From the NCBI RefSeq assembly GCF_001984055.1, contig NZ_LYVO01000006.1:79376-143375 (forward strand): a stretch of DNA of 64,000 nt, written 5' to 3'. The notes under the pieces were generated by a model. It did no database searches, was not told where the DNA came from, and saw nothing but the letters and a program-made list of their open reading frames with translations. The translations under genes and the position numbers were made by a program. Source of the stretch: Variovorax sp. KK3. Its GTDB lineage: Bacteria; Pseudomonadota; Gammaproteobacteria; Burkholderiales; Burkholderiaceae_C. Positions 25,515-34,016 of this stretch are shown in pieces (the stretch's first letter is position 1; each line of letters opens with the position of its first letter).

Positions 25515-26568
25515 CGCAACGCCGCCCCCCTCGACTCGCTTCGTCGCCGTGGCGCTGCGCCACCGGCTGGCCTGGCCGCTCTTGACGCTGGTGCTGCTGC
25601 TCGCGCTCAACGCGGCCTTCAACCCCGGCTTTCTGCACCTCGAATGGCGCGACGGGCATCTGTACGGCAGCCTGATCGATATCCTCAACCGCGCGGCGCC
25701 GCTGGTGCTGGTGTCGCTGGGCATGACGCTGGTGATCGCCACGCGCGGCATCGACATCTCGGTGGGCGCGGTGGTCGCCATCGCGGCGGCCACAGCGGCG
25801 TGGATGATCGGCGGCTCGGTGTCGGGCAACGTCGCCCGCTTTCCGATGCCGGTGGCCACCGCGGCCGCGGTCGGCATCGCGCTGGTGTGCGGCCTGTGGA
25901 ACGGGCTGCTGGTCGCGCGCGTCGGCATGCAGCCGATCATCGCCACGCTGATCCTCATGGTGGCCGGTCGCGGCATCGCGCAGCTGATCACCGGCGGGCA
26001 GATCATCACCATCTATTACCAGCCCTTCTTCTTTCTCGGCAGCGGCTTCCTGCTGGGCTTGCCGTTCTCGCTCTTCGTGGTGGGGCTGGTGTTCGTGCTG
26101 CTGTACCTGGCGATCACGCGGACCGCGCTGGGCCTGTTCATCCAGGCGGTGGGCATCAACCCGACGGCCGCACGCGTGGCCGGCGTGCAGGCGCGGCGGC
26201 TCGTGGTGGGCGCCTATGCCTTCTGCGGCGCCTGCGCCGGCGTGGCGGGCCTGCTGATCAGCTCGAACGTGAAAAGCGCGGACGGCAACAATGCCGGGCA
26301 GCTGCTGGAACTCGACGCGATCCTGGCCGTGACCTTGGGTGGCACCGCGCTGACGGGTGGGCGCTTCAGCCTGGTGGGCAGCGTGATCGGCGCGTTGATC
26401 ATCCAGACGCTGACCTACGCGATCTACTCGCTGGGCGTGCCGCCGGAAATCAACCTGGTGGTGAAGGCGGTGGTGGTGTTCGCGGTGATGCTGCTGCAAT
26501 CGCCGGAGTTTCGCGCCAGCCTCGGCGCGTTGGCGCGGCGGGCACCGCTGGAGGGGGTGCGGCGATGA
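25507..26568 (+). CDS. ytfT: Sugar ABC transporter permease (YtfT-like)
   Basis: 353-residue inner-membrane permease of the BPD-transp-2 (RbsC) family with about 8-10 transmembrane helices. Signatures include LVSLGMTLVIATRGIDISVG near residue 80, GMQPIIATLILMVAGRGIAQ and the C-terminal LDAILAVTLGGTALTGGRFS motif that contacts the ATPase. It overlaps the ATPase gene by 8 bases and the second permease by 4 (ATGA), so the transporter genes are translationally coupled. Confidence 0.95.
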   Translation: MRDATPPPSTRFVAVALRHRLAWPLLTLVLLLALNAAFNPGFLHLEWRDGHLYGSLIDILNRAAPLVLVSLGMTLVIATRGIDISVGAVVAIAAATAAWMIGGSVSGNVARFPMPVATAAAVGIALVCGLWNGLLVARVGMQPIIATLILMVAGRGIAQLITGGQIITIYYQPFFFLGSGFLLGLPFSLFVVGLVFVLLYLAITRTALGLFIQAVGINPTAARVAGVQARRLVVGAYAFCGACAGVAGLLISSNVKSADGNNAGQLLELDAILAVTLGGTALTGGRFSLVGSVIGALIIQTLTYAIYSLGVPPEINLVVKAVVVFAVMLLQSPEFRASLGALARRAPLEGVRR

Positions 26569-27587
26569 GCGCGGTGATGGAAGAGCCGAACGCGCCTGCG
26601 CGCGCCGCCGCGCCAGGTCGCCGAGCGCGCTTCAATCCCAAGTACCTGCCGCTGGCCGCCACCGTCTCGCTCTTCGTCGCCATGGGCGCGCTGGGCTCGG
26701 TGCTCTACGACGGCTTCTTCTCGGCCCAGGTCTTCTTGAACCTGCTGATCGACAACGCATTCCTGATCGTGGTCGCGGTCGGCATGACCTTCGTGATTCT
26801 TTCGGGCGGCATCGACCTGTCTGTCGGCTCGGTGATCGCGCTGACCACCATGGTGTCGGCATCGCTGGTCGAAAAGCACGGATGGAACCCGGCGGCCGTG
26901 ATCCCGCTGGTGCTGCTGATGGGCACGGCCTTCGGCTGCGTGATGGGCGTGCTGATCGAGCGCTTCCGGCTGCAGCCCTTCATCGTGACGCTGGCCGGCA
27001 TGTTCCTGGCGCGCGGGCTGTGCTACCTGATCAGCATCGATTCGATCAGCATCACCAACGAGTTCTATTCGTCGGTGTCGCAGCTGCGCATTCCGCTGGG
27101 GGCCGACGCCTCGCTGTCGATCAGCGCGGTGATCGCGCTGCTCGTGCTGCTGGCGGCGGTGTTCGTCGCGCATTGCACGCCCTTCGGACGCACCGTCTAC
27201 GCCATCGGCGGCAGCGAGCATTCGGCCATGTTGATGGGGCTGCCCGTGCGCTCCACGCTGGTGGGCGTGTATGCGCTCTCGGGCTTCTGCTCGGCGCTGG
27301 CCGGCGTGATCTTCACTTTCTACATGCTCTCGGGCTACGGCCTGCATGCGATGGGGCTGGAGCTCGACGCCATCGCGGCCGTGGTCATCGGCGGCACGCT
27401 GCTGACGGGTGGCGTCGGCTACGTGGCCGGCACGCTGTTCGGCGTGCTCACGCTCGGGATCATCCAGACCTTGATCGCCTTCGACGGCTCGCTGAGCTCG
27501 TGGTGGACGCGCATCGTCGTGGGTGCGCTGTTGTTCTTCTTCTGCCTGCTGCAGCGCTTCTTCACCGCGCGGGCGCCGCGGCGCTGA
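26565..27587 (+). CDS. yjfF: Sugar ABC transporter permease (YjfF-like)
   Basis: 340-residue partner permease, again of the RbsC family. It carries VGMTFVILSGGIDLSVGSVI, LQPFIVTLAGMFLARGLCYL, the Thr/Tyr-rich VYAIGGSEHSAMLMGLPV and LELDAIAAVVIGGTLLTGGV. Together with YtfT it would form the heterodimeric membrane channel of a YtfQRT-YjfF importer. ATG 26565 overlaps the ytfT stop; the long in-frame extension upstream is inside ytfT and not real. Confidence 0.95.
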   Translation: MSAVMEEPNAPARAAAPGRRARFNPKYLPLAATVSLFVAMGALGSVLYDGFFSAQVFLNLLIDNAFLIVVAVGMTFVILSGGIDLSVGSVIALTTMVSASLVEKHGWNPAAVIPLVLLMGTAFGCVMGVLIERFRLQPFIVTLAGMFLARGLCYLISIDSISITNEFYSSVSQLRIPLGADASLSISAVIALLVLLAAVFVAHCTPFGRTVYAIGGSEHSAMLMGLPVRSTLVGVYALSGFCSALAGVIFTFYMLSGYGLHAMGLELDAIAAVVIGGTLLTGGVGYVAGTLFGVLTLGIIQTLIAFDGSLSSWWTRIVVGALLFFFCLLQRFFTARAPRR

Positions 27588-27617
27588 GTCTTTCTTTGCT
27601 CCTACGAGGCCCCTTCG

Positions 27618-29363
27618 ATGCCGGATGCCCCCAAGAAACTTCGTTCCGCCCAATGGTTCGGCCCGGCCGACAAGAACGGCTTCATGTACCGCAGCTGGAT
27701 GAAGAACCAGGGCATCCCCGACCATGAATTCGACGGCCGCCCGATCGTGGGCATCTGCAACACCTGGTCCGAACTCACGCCCTGCAATGCGCACTTTCGC
27801 AAGATCGCCGAGCACGTGAAGCGCGGCATCTCGGAGGCCGGCGGCTTTCCGGTTGAGTTCCCGGTGTTTTCCAACGGCGAGTCGAACCTGCGGCCGACCG
27901 CGATGCTCACGCGCAACCTCGCCAGCATGGACGTGGAAGAGGCGATTCGCGGCAACCCCATCGATGCGGTGGTGCTGCTCGCCGGCTGCGACAAGACCAC
28001 GCCGGCGCTGCTGATGGGTGCGGCCAGCTGCGACGTGCCGGCCATCGTGGTGAGCGGCGGGCCCATGCTCAACGGCAAGCTCGAAGGGCGCGACATCGGC
28101 TCGGGCACTGCGGTGTGGCAGCTGCACGAGTCGCTGAAGGCCGGCGAGATCGACCTGCATCAGTTCCTCGCGGCCGAAGGCGGCATGTCGCGCTCGGCCG
28201 GCACCTGCAACACCATGGGCACGGCCTCCACCATGGCCTGCATGGCCGAAGCGCTGGGCGTCGCGCTGCCGCACAACGCCGCCATTCCTGCAGTGGATGC
28301 GCGGCGCTACGTGCTGGCGCAGATGTCGGGCGCGCGCGTGGTGGCGATGGCCAAGGAGGGGCTCACGCTGTCGAAGATCCTGACCCGCGAGGCCTTCGAG
28401 AACGCGATCCGCGTGAATGCGGCCATCGGCGGTTCGACCAACGCGGTGATCCACCTGAAGGCGATCGCCGGCCGCATCGGCGTCGAGCTGGCGCTGGAGG
28501 ACTGGACGCGCATCGGCCGCGGCACGCCGACACTGGTCGACCTGCTGCCCTCGGGCCGCTTCTTGATGGAAGAGTTCTATTACGCCGGCGGCCTGCCCGC
28601 GGTGCTGCGCCGGCTCGGCGAGGCCGGCCTGCTGCCGCACCCGGGCGCGCCCACCGTGAACGGCCGCTCGCTGTGGGACAACGTGCGCGATGCGCCGAGC
28701 TACAACGACGACGTGATCCGGCCGCTCGACAAGCCGCTGCTGGACGACGGCGGCATCTGCATCCTGCGCGGCAACCTGGCGCCGCGCGGAGCGGTGCTGA
28801 AGCCCTCGGCCGCCACGCCGGAGCTGCTGAAGCACCGTGGCCGCGCGGTCGTGTTCGAGGACTTCGACGACTACAAGCGGCGCATCGGCGACGAATCGCT
28901 GGAGGTCGACGCCAGCTCGGTGCTGGTGCTGAAGAACTGCGGCCCGCGCGGCTACCCCGGCATGGCCGAGGTGGGCAACATGGGCCTGCCGCCCAAGCTG
29001 CTGCGCCAGGGCATCAAGGACATGGTGCGCATCTCCGACGCGCGCATGAGCGGCACGGCCTACGGCACGGTCGTATTGCATGTCGCGCCCGAGGCCGCCG
29101 CGGGCGGGCCGCTGGCGGCGGTGCAGGAAGGCGACTGGATCGAGCTGGACTGCGAGGCCGGCCGCCTGCATCTGGACGTGAGCGACGACGAGATCGAGGC
29201 GAGGCTGGCTGCGCGGGCGGCGGATGCGCCGCTTCAGTCCACCGTGGCGCGCGGCGGCTACGCGCGCCTTTACATCGACCACGTGCTGCAGGCCGACGAG
29301 GGCTGCGACTTCGACTTTCTCGTCGGCTGTCGCGGCGCAGAGGTGCCGCGGCATTCGCATTGA
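27618..29363 (+). CDS. IlvD/Edd-family dehydratase, probable L-arabinonate dehydratase
   Basis: 581-residue Fe-S sugar-acid dehydratase. Motifs are VGICNTWSELTPCNAHFRKI with a cluster Cys, AGCDKTTPALLMGAASCDVP with the second Cys and metal site, GTCNTMGTASTMACMAEALG with the third, NAAIGGSTNAVIHLKAIAGR, and the C-terminal RISDARMSGTAYGTVVLHVA holding the base Ser. It is longer and different from biosynthetic IlvD and resembles L-arabinonate/pentonate dehydratases, which make 2-keto-3-deoxy-pentonate. It follows the transporter by 30 bases and precedes the next pathway enzyme. Confidence 0.9.
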   Translation: MPDAPKKLRSAQWFGPADKNGFMYRSWMKNQGIPDHEFDGRPIVGICNTWSELTPCNAHFRKIAEHVKRGISEAGGFPVEFPVFSNGESNLRPTAMLTRNLASMDVEEAIRGNPIDAVVLLAGCDKTTPALLMGAASCDVPAIVVSGGPMLNGKLEGRDIGSGTAVWQLHESLKAGEIDLHQFLAAEGGMSRSAGTCNTMGTASTMACMAEALGVALPHNAAIPAVDARRYVLAQMSGARVVAMAKEGLTLSKILTREAFENAIRVNAAIGGSTNAVIHLKAIAGRIGVELALEDWTRIGRGTPTLVDLLPSGRFLMEEFYYAGGLPAVLRRLGEAGLLPHPGAPTVNGRSLWDNVRDAPSYNDDVIRPLDKPLLDDGGICILRGNLAPRGAVLKPSAATPELLKHRGRAVVFEDFDDYKRRIGDESLEVDASSVLVLKNCGPRGYPGMAEVGNMGLPPKLLRQGIKDMVRISDARMSGTAYGTVVLHVAPEAAAGGPLAAVQEGDWIELDCEAGRLHLDVSDDEIEARLAARAADAPLQSTVARGGYARLYIDHVLQADEGCDFDFLVGCRGAEVPRHSH

Positions 29364-29400
29364 TTCGAACGCCTTTCCGAACGTTGTTCCTGGAGCCAGC

Positions 29401-30327
29401 ATGACCCTGGACGCACCGCGCTACCGCGGCATCTTTCCGGTGGTGCCCACCACCTTCAGCGACACGGGCGCGCTCGACCTGGACAGCCAGAAGCGCTGCA
29501 TCGATTTCATGATCGACGCCGGCTCCGACGGCCTGTGCATCCTGGCCAACTTCTCCGAACAGTTCCTGCTGGCCGACGACGAGCGCGAGCTGCTCACGCG
29601 AACCGCGCTCGAGCACGTGCAGGGCCGCGTGCCGGTGATCGTCACCACCACGCACACCAGCACGCAAGTGTGCGCGGCGCGCAGCCGGCGCGCGCAGGAC
29701 ATGGGCGCCGCGATGGTGATGGTGATGCCGCCCTACCACGGCGCCACCTTCCGCTTCGGCGAGCCGCAGATCCATGCCTTCTACGCGCGGTTGTCCGATG
29801 CCATCGGCATTCCCATCATGATCCAGGACGCGCCCGCGAGCGGCACGCCGCTGTCGCCGGCATTGCTCGCTCGCATGGCGACGGAGATCGAGCAAGTCGC
29901 CTACTTCAAGATCGAAACCGCGGGCGCCGCATCGAAGCTGCGCGAGCTCATCCGCCTCGGCGGCCAGGCCGTCGAAGGCCCGTGGGACGGCGAGGAAGCC
30001 ATCACCCTGTTGCCCGACCTCGACGCCGGCGCCACCGGCTCGATGACCGGCGGCGGCTACCCCGACGGCCTCCGCCCGATCATCGAGGCACACCGCAAGG
30101 GCGATCGCGACAAGGCCGCTGCGCTCTACGAACGCTGGCTGCCGCTCATCAACTACGAGAACCGCCAGGCCGGCTTCCTTGCCGCGAAGGCGCTCATGAA
30201 GGAGGGCGGCGTCATCGCCTGCGAAGCCCCCCGGCATCCGTGGCCGGGGCTGCATCCGGAGACGCGCAAGGGCTTGATCGAGACGGCGCGGCGGCTCGAT
30301 CCGCTGGTGTTGCGGTGGGGGCGTTGA
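29401..30327 (+). CDS. DHDPS-family dehydratase, probable L-2-keto-3-deoxyarabinonate dehydratase
   Basis: 308-residue dihydrodipicolinate-synthase-fold enzyme, expected to convert L-2-keto-3-deoxyarabinonate to 2-oxoglutarate semialdehyde. It starts with RYRGIFPVVPTTFSDTGALD and carries DGLCILANFSEQFLLADDER in place of the GTTGE motif of DapA, the dehydratase-type change. The Schiff-base Lys is in VAYFKIETAG near residue 172, and the C-terminus has NYENRQAGFLAAKALMKEGG. Its position after the pentonate dehydratase and in one operon with a semialdehyde dehydrogenase is the basis for the assignment. Confidence 0.88.
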   Translation: MTLDAPRYRGIFPVVPTTFSDTGALDLDSQKRCIDFMIDAGSDGLCILANFSEQFLLADDERELLTRTALEHVQGRVPVIVTTTHTSTQVCAARSRRAQDMGAAMVMVMPPYHGATFRFGEPQIHAFYARLSDAIGIPIMIQDAPASGTPLSPALLARMATEIEQVAYFKIETAGAASKLRELIRLGGQAVEGPWDGEEAITLLPDLDAGATGSMTGGGYPDGLRPIIEAHRKGDRDKAAALYERWLPLINYENRQAGFLAAKALMKEGGVIACEAPRHPWPGLHPETRKGLIETARRLDPLVLRWGR

Positions 30328-30378
30328 GGATGGCTGCCGGCTGACCGTTCACGACGGCTGCGCCCTACAGGCCTGCGG

Positions 30379-30406
30379 TTGACGCGAGCGCCTTGACCGC
30401 TAGCAT
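30379..30406 (+). promoter_or_regulatory. Candidate promoter for the glutathione transferase gene
   Basis: TTGACG at 30379-30384 and TAGCAT at 30401-30406, 16 bases apart, lie just upstream of ATG 30420. The implied leader would be only about 6-8 bases long, so a nearly leaderless transcript is possible. Confidence 0.35.
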
Positions 30407-30419
30407 GGGTCGAAGCACC

Positions 30420-31148
30420 ATGACCTACCAACTCCACTACTGGCCCACCATCCAGGGCCGCGGCGAATTCGTGCGGCTCGCGCTCGAAGCGGCCGGAGCC
30501 GACTACGTCGACGTCGCGCGCGAGCCCTCGGGCAAAGGTGGCGGCGGGGCGGCGTTGGGGCGCTTGCTGCGCGACTCCGGCAATCCGCGTGCTGCGTTTG
30601 CGCCGCCCTTTCTGGTCGATGGCGACATCGTGGTCGGGCAGACGGCGGCGATATTGCTCTACCTGGGGCCGCGCCTCGGCCTGGCGGGCATCGGCGAGAC
30701 CGACGGGTTGTGGACGCATCAGTTGCAGCTCACGATCGCCGACGCGGTGGCCGAGGCGCACGACACGCACCATCCGATTTCGACCAACGCGTACTACGAA
30801 GACCAGCGCGAGGCGGCGAAGGCGCGGGCGAAGGACTTTTGCGATGCACGCATTCCAAAATTTCTCGACTGGTTCGAGCGCGTGCTGACGCTCAATCCGT
30901 CCGGCGACTTGCATCTGGTGGGCGACTCGTTGACCTATGCCGATCTGTCGCTGTTCCAACTGGTCGCGGGCCTGCGTTATGCCTTTCCGAAGGCCGCGGC
31001 GCGGGCGTTGGCGAACGCGCCGGCGGTGGCCAAGCTGCATGCCAACATCGCGCGCCGGCAACGGGTGCACGACTACTTGCAGAGCCCGCGCCGCATTCCC
31101 TTCAACGAAGAAGGGATCTTCAGGCACTACCCCGAGCTGGACTGCTGA
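30420..31148 (+). CDS. Glutathione S-transferase family protein
   Basis: 242-residue GST-fold protein. The thioredoxin-like N-terminal domain begins YQLHYWPTIQGRGEFVRLAL with a Tyr and Arg near the glutathione site, cis-Pro is in FAPPFLVDGDIVVGQTAAIL, and the all-helical C-terminal domain includes LVGDSLTYADLSLFQLVAGL. It resembles sigma/alpha-like bacterial GSTs, and the substrate is unknown. ATG 30420 gives the natural domain start. The 3' end overlaps the convergent rsmI gene by 22 bases. Confidence 0.9.
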   Translation: MTYQLHYWPTIQGRGEFVRLALEAAGADYVDVAREPSGKGGGGAALGRLLRDSGNPRAAFAPPFLVDGDIVVGQTAAILLYLGPRLGLAGIGETDGLWTHQLQLTIADAVAEAHDTHHPISTNAYYEDQREAAKARAKDFCDARIPKFLDWFERVLTLNPSGDLHLVGDSLTYADLSLFQLVAGLRYAFPKAAARALANAPAVAKLHANIARRQRVHDYLQSPRRIPFNEEGIFRHYPELDC

Positions 31149-32071
31149 TCGCCGTTGCCGCGCAGGCGCAGTGCCAGGTCGTAGAGCGCGTTGCGTGGCG
31201 CGCCGCTGATCTCGGCTGCCAAGCGCACGGCGCTTTTGAGCGGGAGCTCTGCCAGCAGCAGCTTCAGCACGCGCTCCGCATCGGCGTCGTTGTTGTCGGC
31301 GGGCCGCGGATGCAGCACCAGCGCGAACTCGCCGCGCGTGCGGTCGCGGCCGGCGGCCAGCCATGCGGAAAGGTCGGCGGCGCTCGTGGTCGCGATTTCC
31401 TCGAACTGCTTCGTGAGTTCGCGGCCGACCGTCACGCGCCGCTCTCCGAGCACGGCCAGCGCGCGCGCCAGGGCCTCGATGCGATGGGGCGCTTCGAGCA
31501 GCACCACGCTGCGCGCCTCGGCAGCGAGCGTCTGCACGGCGGCATCGCGCTCGCCGGCCTTGCTGGGCAGGAAGCCGGCGAAGACGAAGGCGCCGTGGTC
31601 CTCGCCACCCACCAGGCCCGCCGCCGCGACCAGCGTGGTCACGCTGCTGGCGCCGGGCAGCGGCAGCACGCGCAGGCCGGCCTCGCGCACCGCGGCCGCC
31701 AGGCGCGCGCCGGGGTCGCTGATGCCGGGCGTGCCCGCGTCGCTGACGTAGGCGATGCGCCCGCCGGCCGACAACCGGGCCACCACGGCCTGCGCGGCCT
31801 CGGCCTCGTTGTGCTGGTGCAGCGCGAGCAACTGCGCCGAGGGGCGCTCGATGCCATAGGCGCGCAGCAGGCCCTGGGTGTGGCGCGTGTCTTCGCAGGC
31901 CACGACGTCGACCAGTTGCAGCACGTGCAGCGCCCGCAAGCTGATGTCGGCCAGGTTGCCGATGGGGGTCGCGACCATGTACAGCGTGGCTTCGGGATAA
32001 TGCTGCGCGCCCGCGGCATCGCGTGCGCCTTGAAGGGCGGCGCCGAAGGAGGCGGAAGCGAGGGAGCTCAA
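31127..32071 (-). CDS. rsmI: 16S rRNA 2'-O-ribose cytidine-1402 methyltransferase RsmI
   Basis: About 314 residues of the RsmI family (tetrapyrrole-methylase fold), which methylates C1402 of 16S rRNA using SAM. Signatures are LYMVATPIGNLADISLRALH, VVACEDTRHTQGLLRAYGIE, YVSDAGTPGISDPGARLAAA and LPLPGASSVTTLVAAAG. I propose TTG 32071, preceded by GGAGA at 8 bases; no ATG gives a full N-terminus, and ATG at MVATPIG would cut into the fold. The start lies 2 bases from the divergent yraN start. Confidence 0.92.
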   Translation of the reverse strand: MSSLASASFGAALQGARDAAGAQHYPEATLYMVATPIGNLADISLRALHVLQLVDVVACEDTRHTQGLLRAYGIERPSAQLLALHQHNEAEAAQAVVARLSAGGRIAYVSDAGTPGISDPGARLAAAVREAGLRVLPLPGASSVTTLVAAAGLVGGEDHGAFVFAGFLPSKAGERDAAVQTLAAEARSVVLLEAPHRIEALARALAVLGERRVTVGRELTKQFEEIATTSAADLSAWLAAGRDRTRGEFALVLHPRPADNNDADAERVLKLLLAELPLKSAVRLAAEISGAPRNALYDLALRLRGNGDQQSSSG

Positions 32072-32073
32072 GA

Positions 32074-32460
32074 ATGTTTCTCCAGAACAAGAAGGTGGCG
32101 AGCGCCACCACCAAGCAGCGCGGCGATGCGGCCGAGGAGGCCGCACTGGCGCACCTGCAGGCGGCCGGCCTGATGCTGGTCGCGCGCAATTATCGAACCC
32201 CGGGCCGCGGCGGCGGCGAGATCGACCTGATCATGCGCGAGCCGCGCGACGGCACCGTGGTCTTCGTCGAGGTGCGCCAGCGTGCCGGCGCAAGCCATGG
32301 CGGCGCGGCCGGCAGCATCACCGCAACCAAGCGCCGGCGCATCGTGTTCGCAGCGCGGCACTACCTAAGCCGGCTGCGCGCGCTGCCGCCGTGTCGATTC
32401 GACGTGGTGCTGGTGGAGGCGCGCATCGAATGGATTCGCGCGGCCTTCGATGCGGATTGA
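32074..32460 (+). CDS. yraN: YraN/UPF0102 family endonuclease-fold protein
   Basis: 128-residue UPF0102 protein with a predicted Holliday-junction-resolvase/PD-(D/E)xK fold. It carries KQRGDAAEEAALAHLQAAGL, ARNYRTPGRGGGEIDLIMRE (the E-I-D-L metal motif), VVFVEVRQR and ITATKRRRIVFAARHYLSRL. Its molecular role is unproven. ATG 32074 follows GGGAG about 7 bases upstream. It forms with diaA and dolP the order also seen in E. coli (yraN-yraO/diaA-yraP/dolP), without lpoA. Confidence 0.93.
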   Translation: MFLQNKKVASATTKQRGDAAEEAALAHLQAAGLMLVARNYRTPGRGGGEIDLIMREPRDGTVVFVEVRQRAGASHGGAAGSITATKRRRIVFAARHYLSRLRALPPCRFDVVLVEARIEWIRAAFDAD

Positions 32461-32560
32461 AGTGTGTAGCCCCCACGCTCGGCACTTCGTGTCCTCGCTG
32501 CCCCCCGAGGGGGCTCTTCCGCCTTGGGGCTGCCCTGCGGTGGAAGGCCGCACGGCTCAG
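32461..32560. repeat. Intergenic GC-rich hairpin element, probable dispersed repeat
   Basis: Between yraN and diaA is a stretch with the perfect hairpin GCCCCC-CGA-GGGGGC at 32500-32514, preceded by a CCCCCACGCTCGGCACTTCG-type segment and followed by GGCCGCACGGCTCAGCGGA. Such segments occur many times in Comamonadaceae genomes as short interspersed palindromic elements; that statement is from general knowledge. A related but non-identical GC palindrome lies between pilT and pilU in this window. Confidence 0.5.
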
Positions 32561-32637
32561 CGGAACCCTTTCGCGCGCATCGCACTCAACGCCAGCACTA
32601 CCTTTTGTTTCCCTATGCGCAGTTATCATCCCGGCCC

Positions 32638-33264
32638 ATGCTCGAGCAACGGATCCAGCAGCATTTCATCGACAGCGCCGACCTCAAGTACCAGGCAGGC
32701 CCGCTTCTCAGCAAACCCATTTCGCAAGCGATGCAGGCGCTGCTCGCGTGCGTCACCAGCGGCGGCAAGATCCTGGCCTGCGGGTCCGGCATCTCGGGCC
32801 TGCTGGCTTCGCAGTTCGCCGCGCAGTTCGTCGGCCGCTTCGAGCGCGAGCGCCCCGGGCTGGGCGCCATCGCCTTGCCGCTTGACGATGCCTCCGACCC
32901 CGCGTCCGACACCGAAGCCGCACCCGACCCCGACCGCTTCGCCCGCCAGGTGCGCGCATTGGGCCAGGCCGGCGACGTGCTGCTGGTGCTGAGCGCCAGC
33001 GGCCAGGCCGGCACCGTGCTGGCCGCCGTGGAGGCTGCGCATTCGCGCGACATGAGCGTGATCGCGCTGCTCGGCAATGCGGCCGGCAGCGGCGCCAGCA
33101 ACCCCGGCGGTGCCGTCGGGCGCGCATTGCGCGAAACCGATGTCCAGGTCTGCGTGCCGCACGAACGCGCGGCACGCATCCACGAAGTCCACCTGCTCGC
33201 GCTGCATTGCCTGTGCGACGGCGTGGACGCCCAGTTACTCGGAGAACAGGAAGGTTCCATATGA
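32638..33264 (+). CDS. diaA: SIS-domain protein, DiaA/GmhA-like
   Basis: 208-residue sugar-isomerase (SIS) domain protein. It starts MLEQRIQQHFIDSADLKYQA, with GGKILACGSGISGLLASQFA for the phosphosugar loop and GDVLLVLSASGQAGTVLAAV and VCVPHERAARIHEVHLLALH at the second half. In E. coli the equivalent gene diaA encodes a DnaA-binding initiation factor; similar proteins are sedoheptulose-7-phosphate isomerases. Synteny with yraN and dolP favours DiaA. ATG 32638 is chosen as the family start. It overlaps dolP by 4 bases. Confidence 0.87.
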   Translation: MLEQRIQQHFIDSADLKYQAGPLLSKPISQAMQALLACVTSGGKILACGSGISGLLASQFAAQFVGRFERERPGLGAIALPLDDASDPASDTEAAPDPDRFARQVRALGQAGDVLLVLSASGQAGTVLAAVEAAHSRDMSVIALLGNAAGSGASNPGGAVGRALRETDVQVCVPHERAARIHEVHLLALHCLCDGVDAQLLGEQEGSI

Positions 33265-34001
33265 CGTTGACATCCACCCATCGCCTCGTGCTGGCCGCAG
33301 CCGCCGCTGCCGCGCTGGCCGCCAGCTTGTCCGCCTGCGTGCCGCTGGTGGTCGGCGGTGCCGCGGTGGTCGGCGCGGGCATGGTGGCGACCGATCGCCG
33401 CAGCTCGGGCGCGCAGATCGACGACCAGGGCATCGAGCTGCGCGCGGCCGCACGGGTGCGCGAGATCGCCAACGACCAGATGTACGTCAGCGTCACCAGC
33501 TTCAACCGCCAGGTGCTGCTGACCGGCGCGGTGGGCAACGAGGCCGACCGGCGCCGCGTCGAAGAAGTGGTGCGCCGCGTGGACAACGTGCGCTCGGTGG
33601 TCAACGAGCTCACCATCGGCGCGCCCAGCACCTTCCAGCAGCGCTCCAACGACACGTTGATCGTCGGCAAGATCAAGGCCTCGCTGCTCGATGCCAAGGA
33701 CGTCTTCGCCAACTCCTTCAAGGTGGTGGTCGACCGCGGCACGGTGTACCTGATGGGCCTGGCCACGCGGCGCGAGACCGACCGCGCCACCGACATCGCC
33801 CGTGGCGTGTCGGGCGTGGAGAAGGTGGTGCGCGTGGTCGAGGTCGTGAGCGAGGCCGAGCTGGCAGGGCAGCAGCCCGCCGGCACCGGCAGCCCGCCGC
33901 CCGCGTCGCGCTCCAATGTGCCGCTGCCGCCGATGGAGCCGCTGCCCAACGCACCCGCACCTTCGGGCGGAGCGGGCGCGGTAGCGACGCCGGTGCGCTG
34001 A
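33261..34001 (+). CDS. dolP: BON-domain outer-membrane lipoprotein DolP (YraP)
   Basis: 246-residue lipoprotein with an N-terminal signal and lipobox (AASLSAC), followed by VPLVVGGAAVVGAGMVATDR and two BON domains (about residues 55-125 and 130-200; VSVTSFNRQVLLTGAVGNEA and VVVDRGTVYLMGLATRRETD). The C-terminal 45 residues are Pro-rich. In E. coli DolP maintains outer-membrane integrity at division and BAM sites. The ATG overlaps the diaA stop (ATGA), and the synteny matches yraN-diaA-dolP. Confidence 0.92.
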   Translation: MTLTSTHRLVLAAAAAAALAASLSACVPLVVGGAAVVGAGMVATDRRSSGAQIDDQGIELRAAARVREIANDQMYVSVTSFNRQVLLTGAVGNEADRRRVEEVVRRVDNVRSVVNELTIGAPSTFQQRSNDTLIVGKIKASLLDAKDVFANSFKVVVDRGTVYLMGLATRRETDRATDIARGVSGVEKVVRVVEVVSEAELAGQQPAGTGSPPPASRSNVPLPPMEPLPNAPAPSGGAGAVATPVR

Positions 34002-34016
34002 GGCAGCGCTTGCGCG

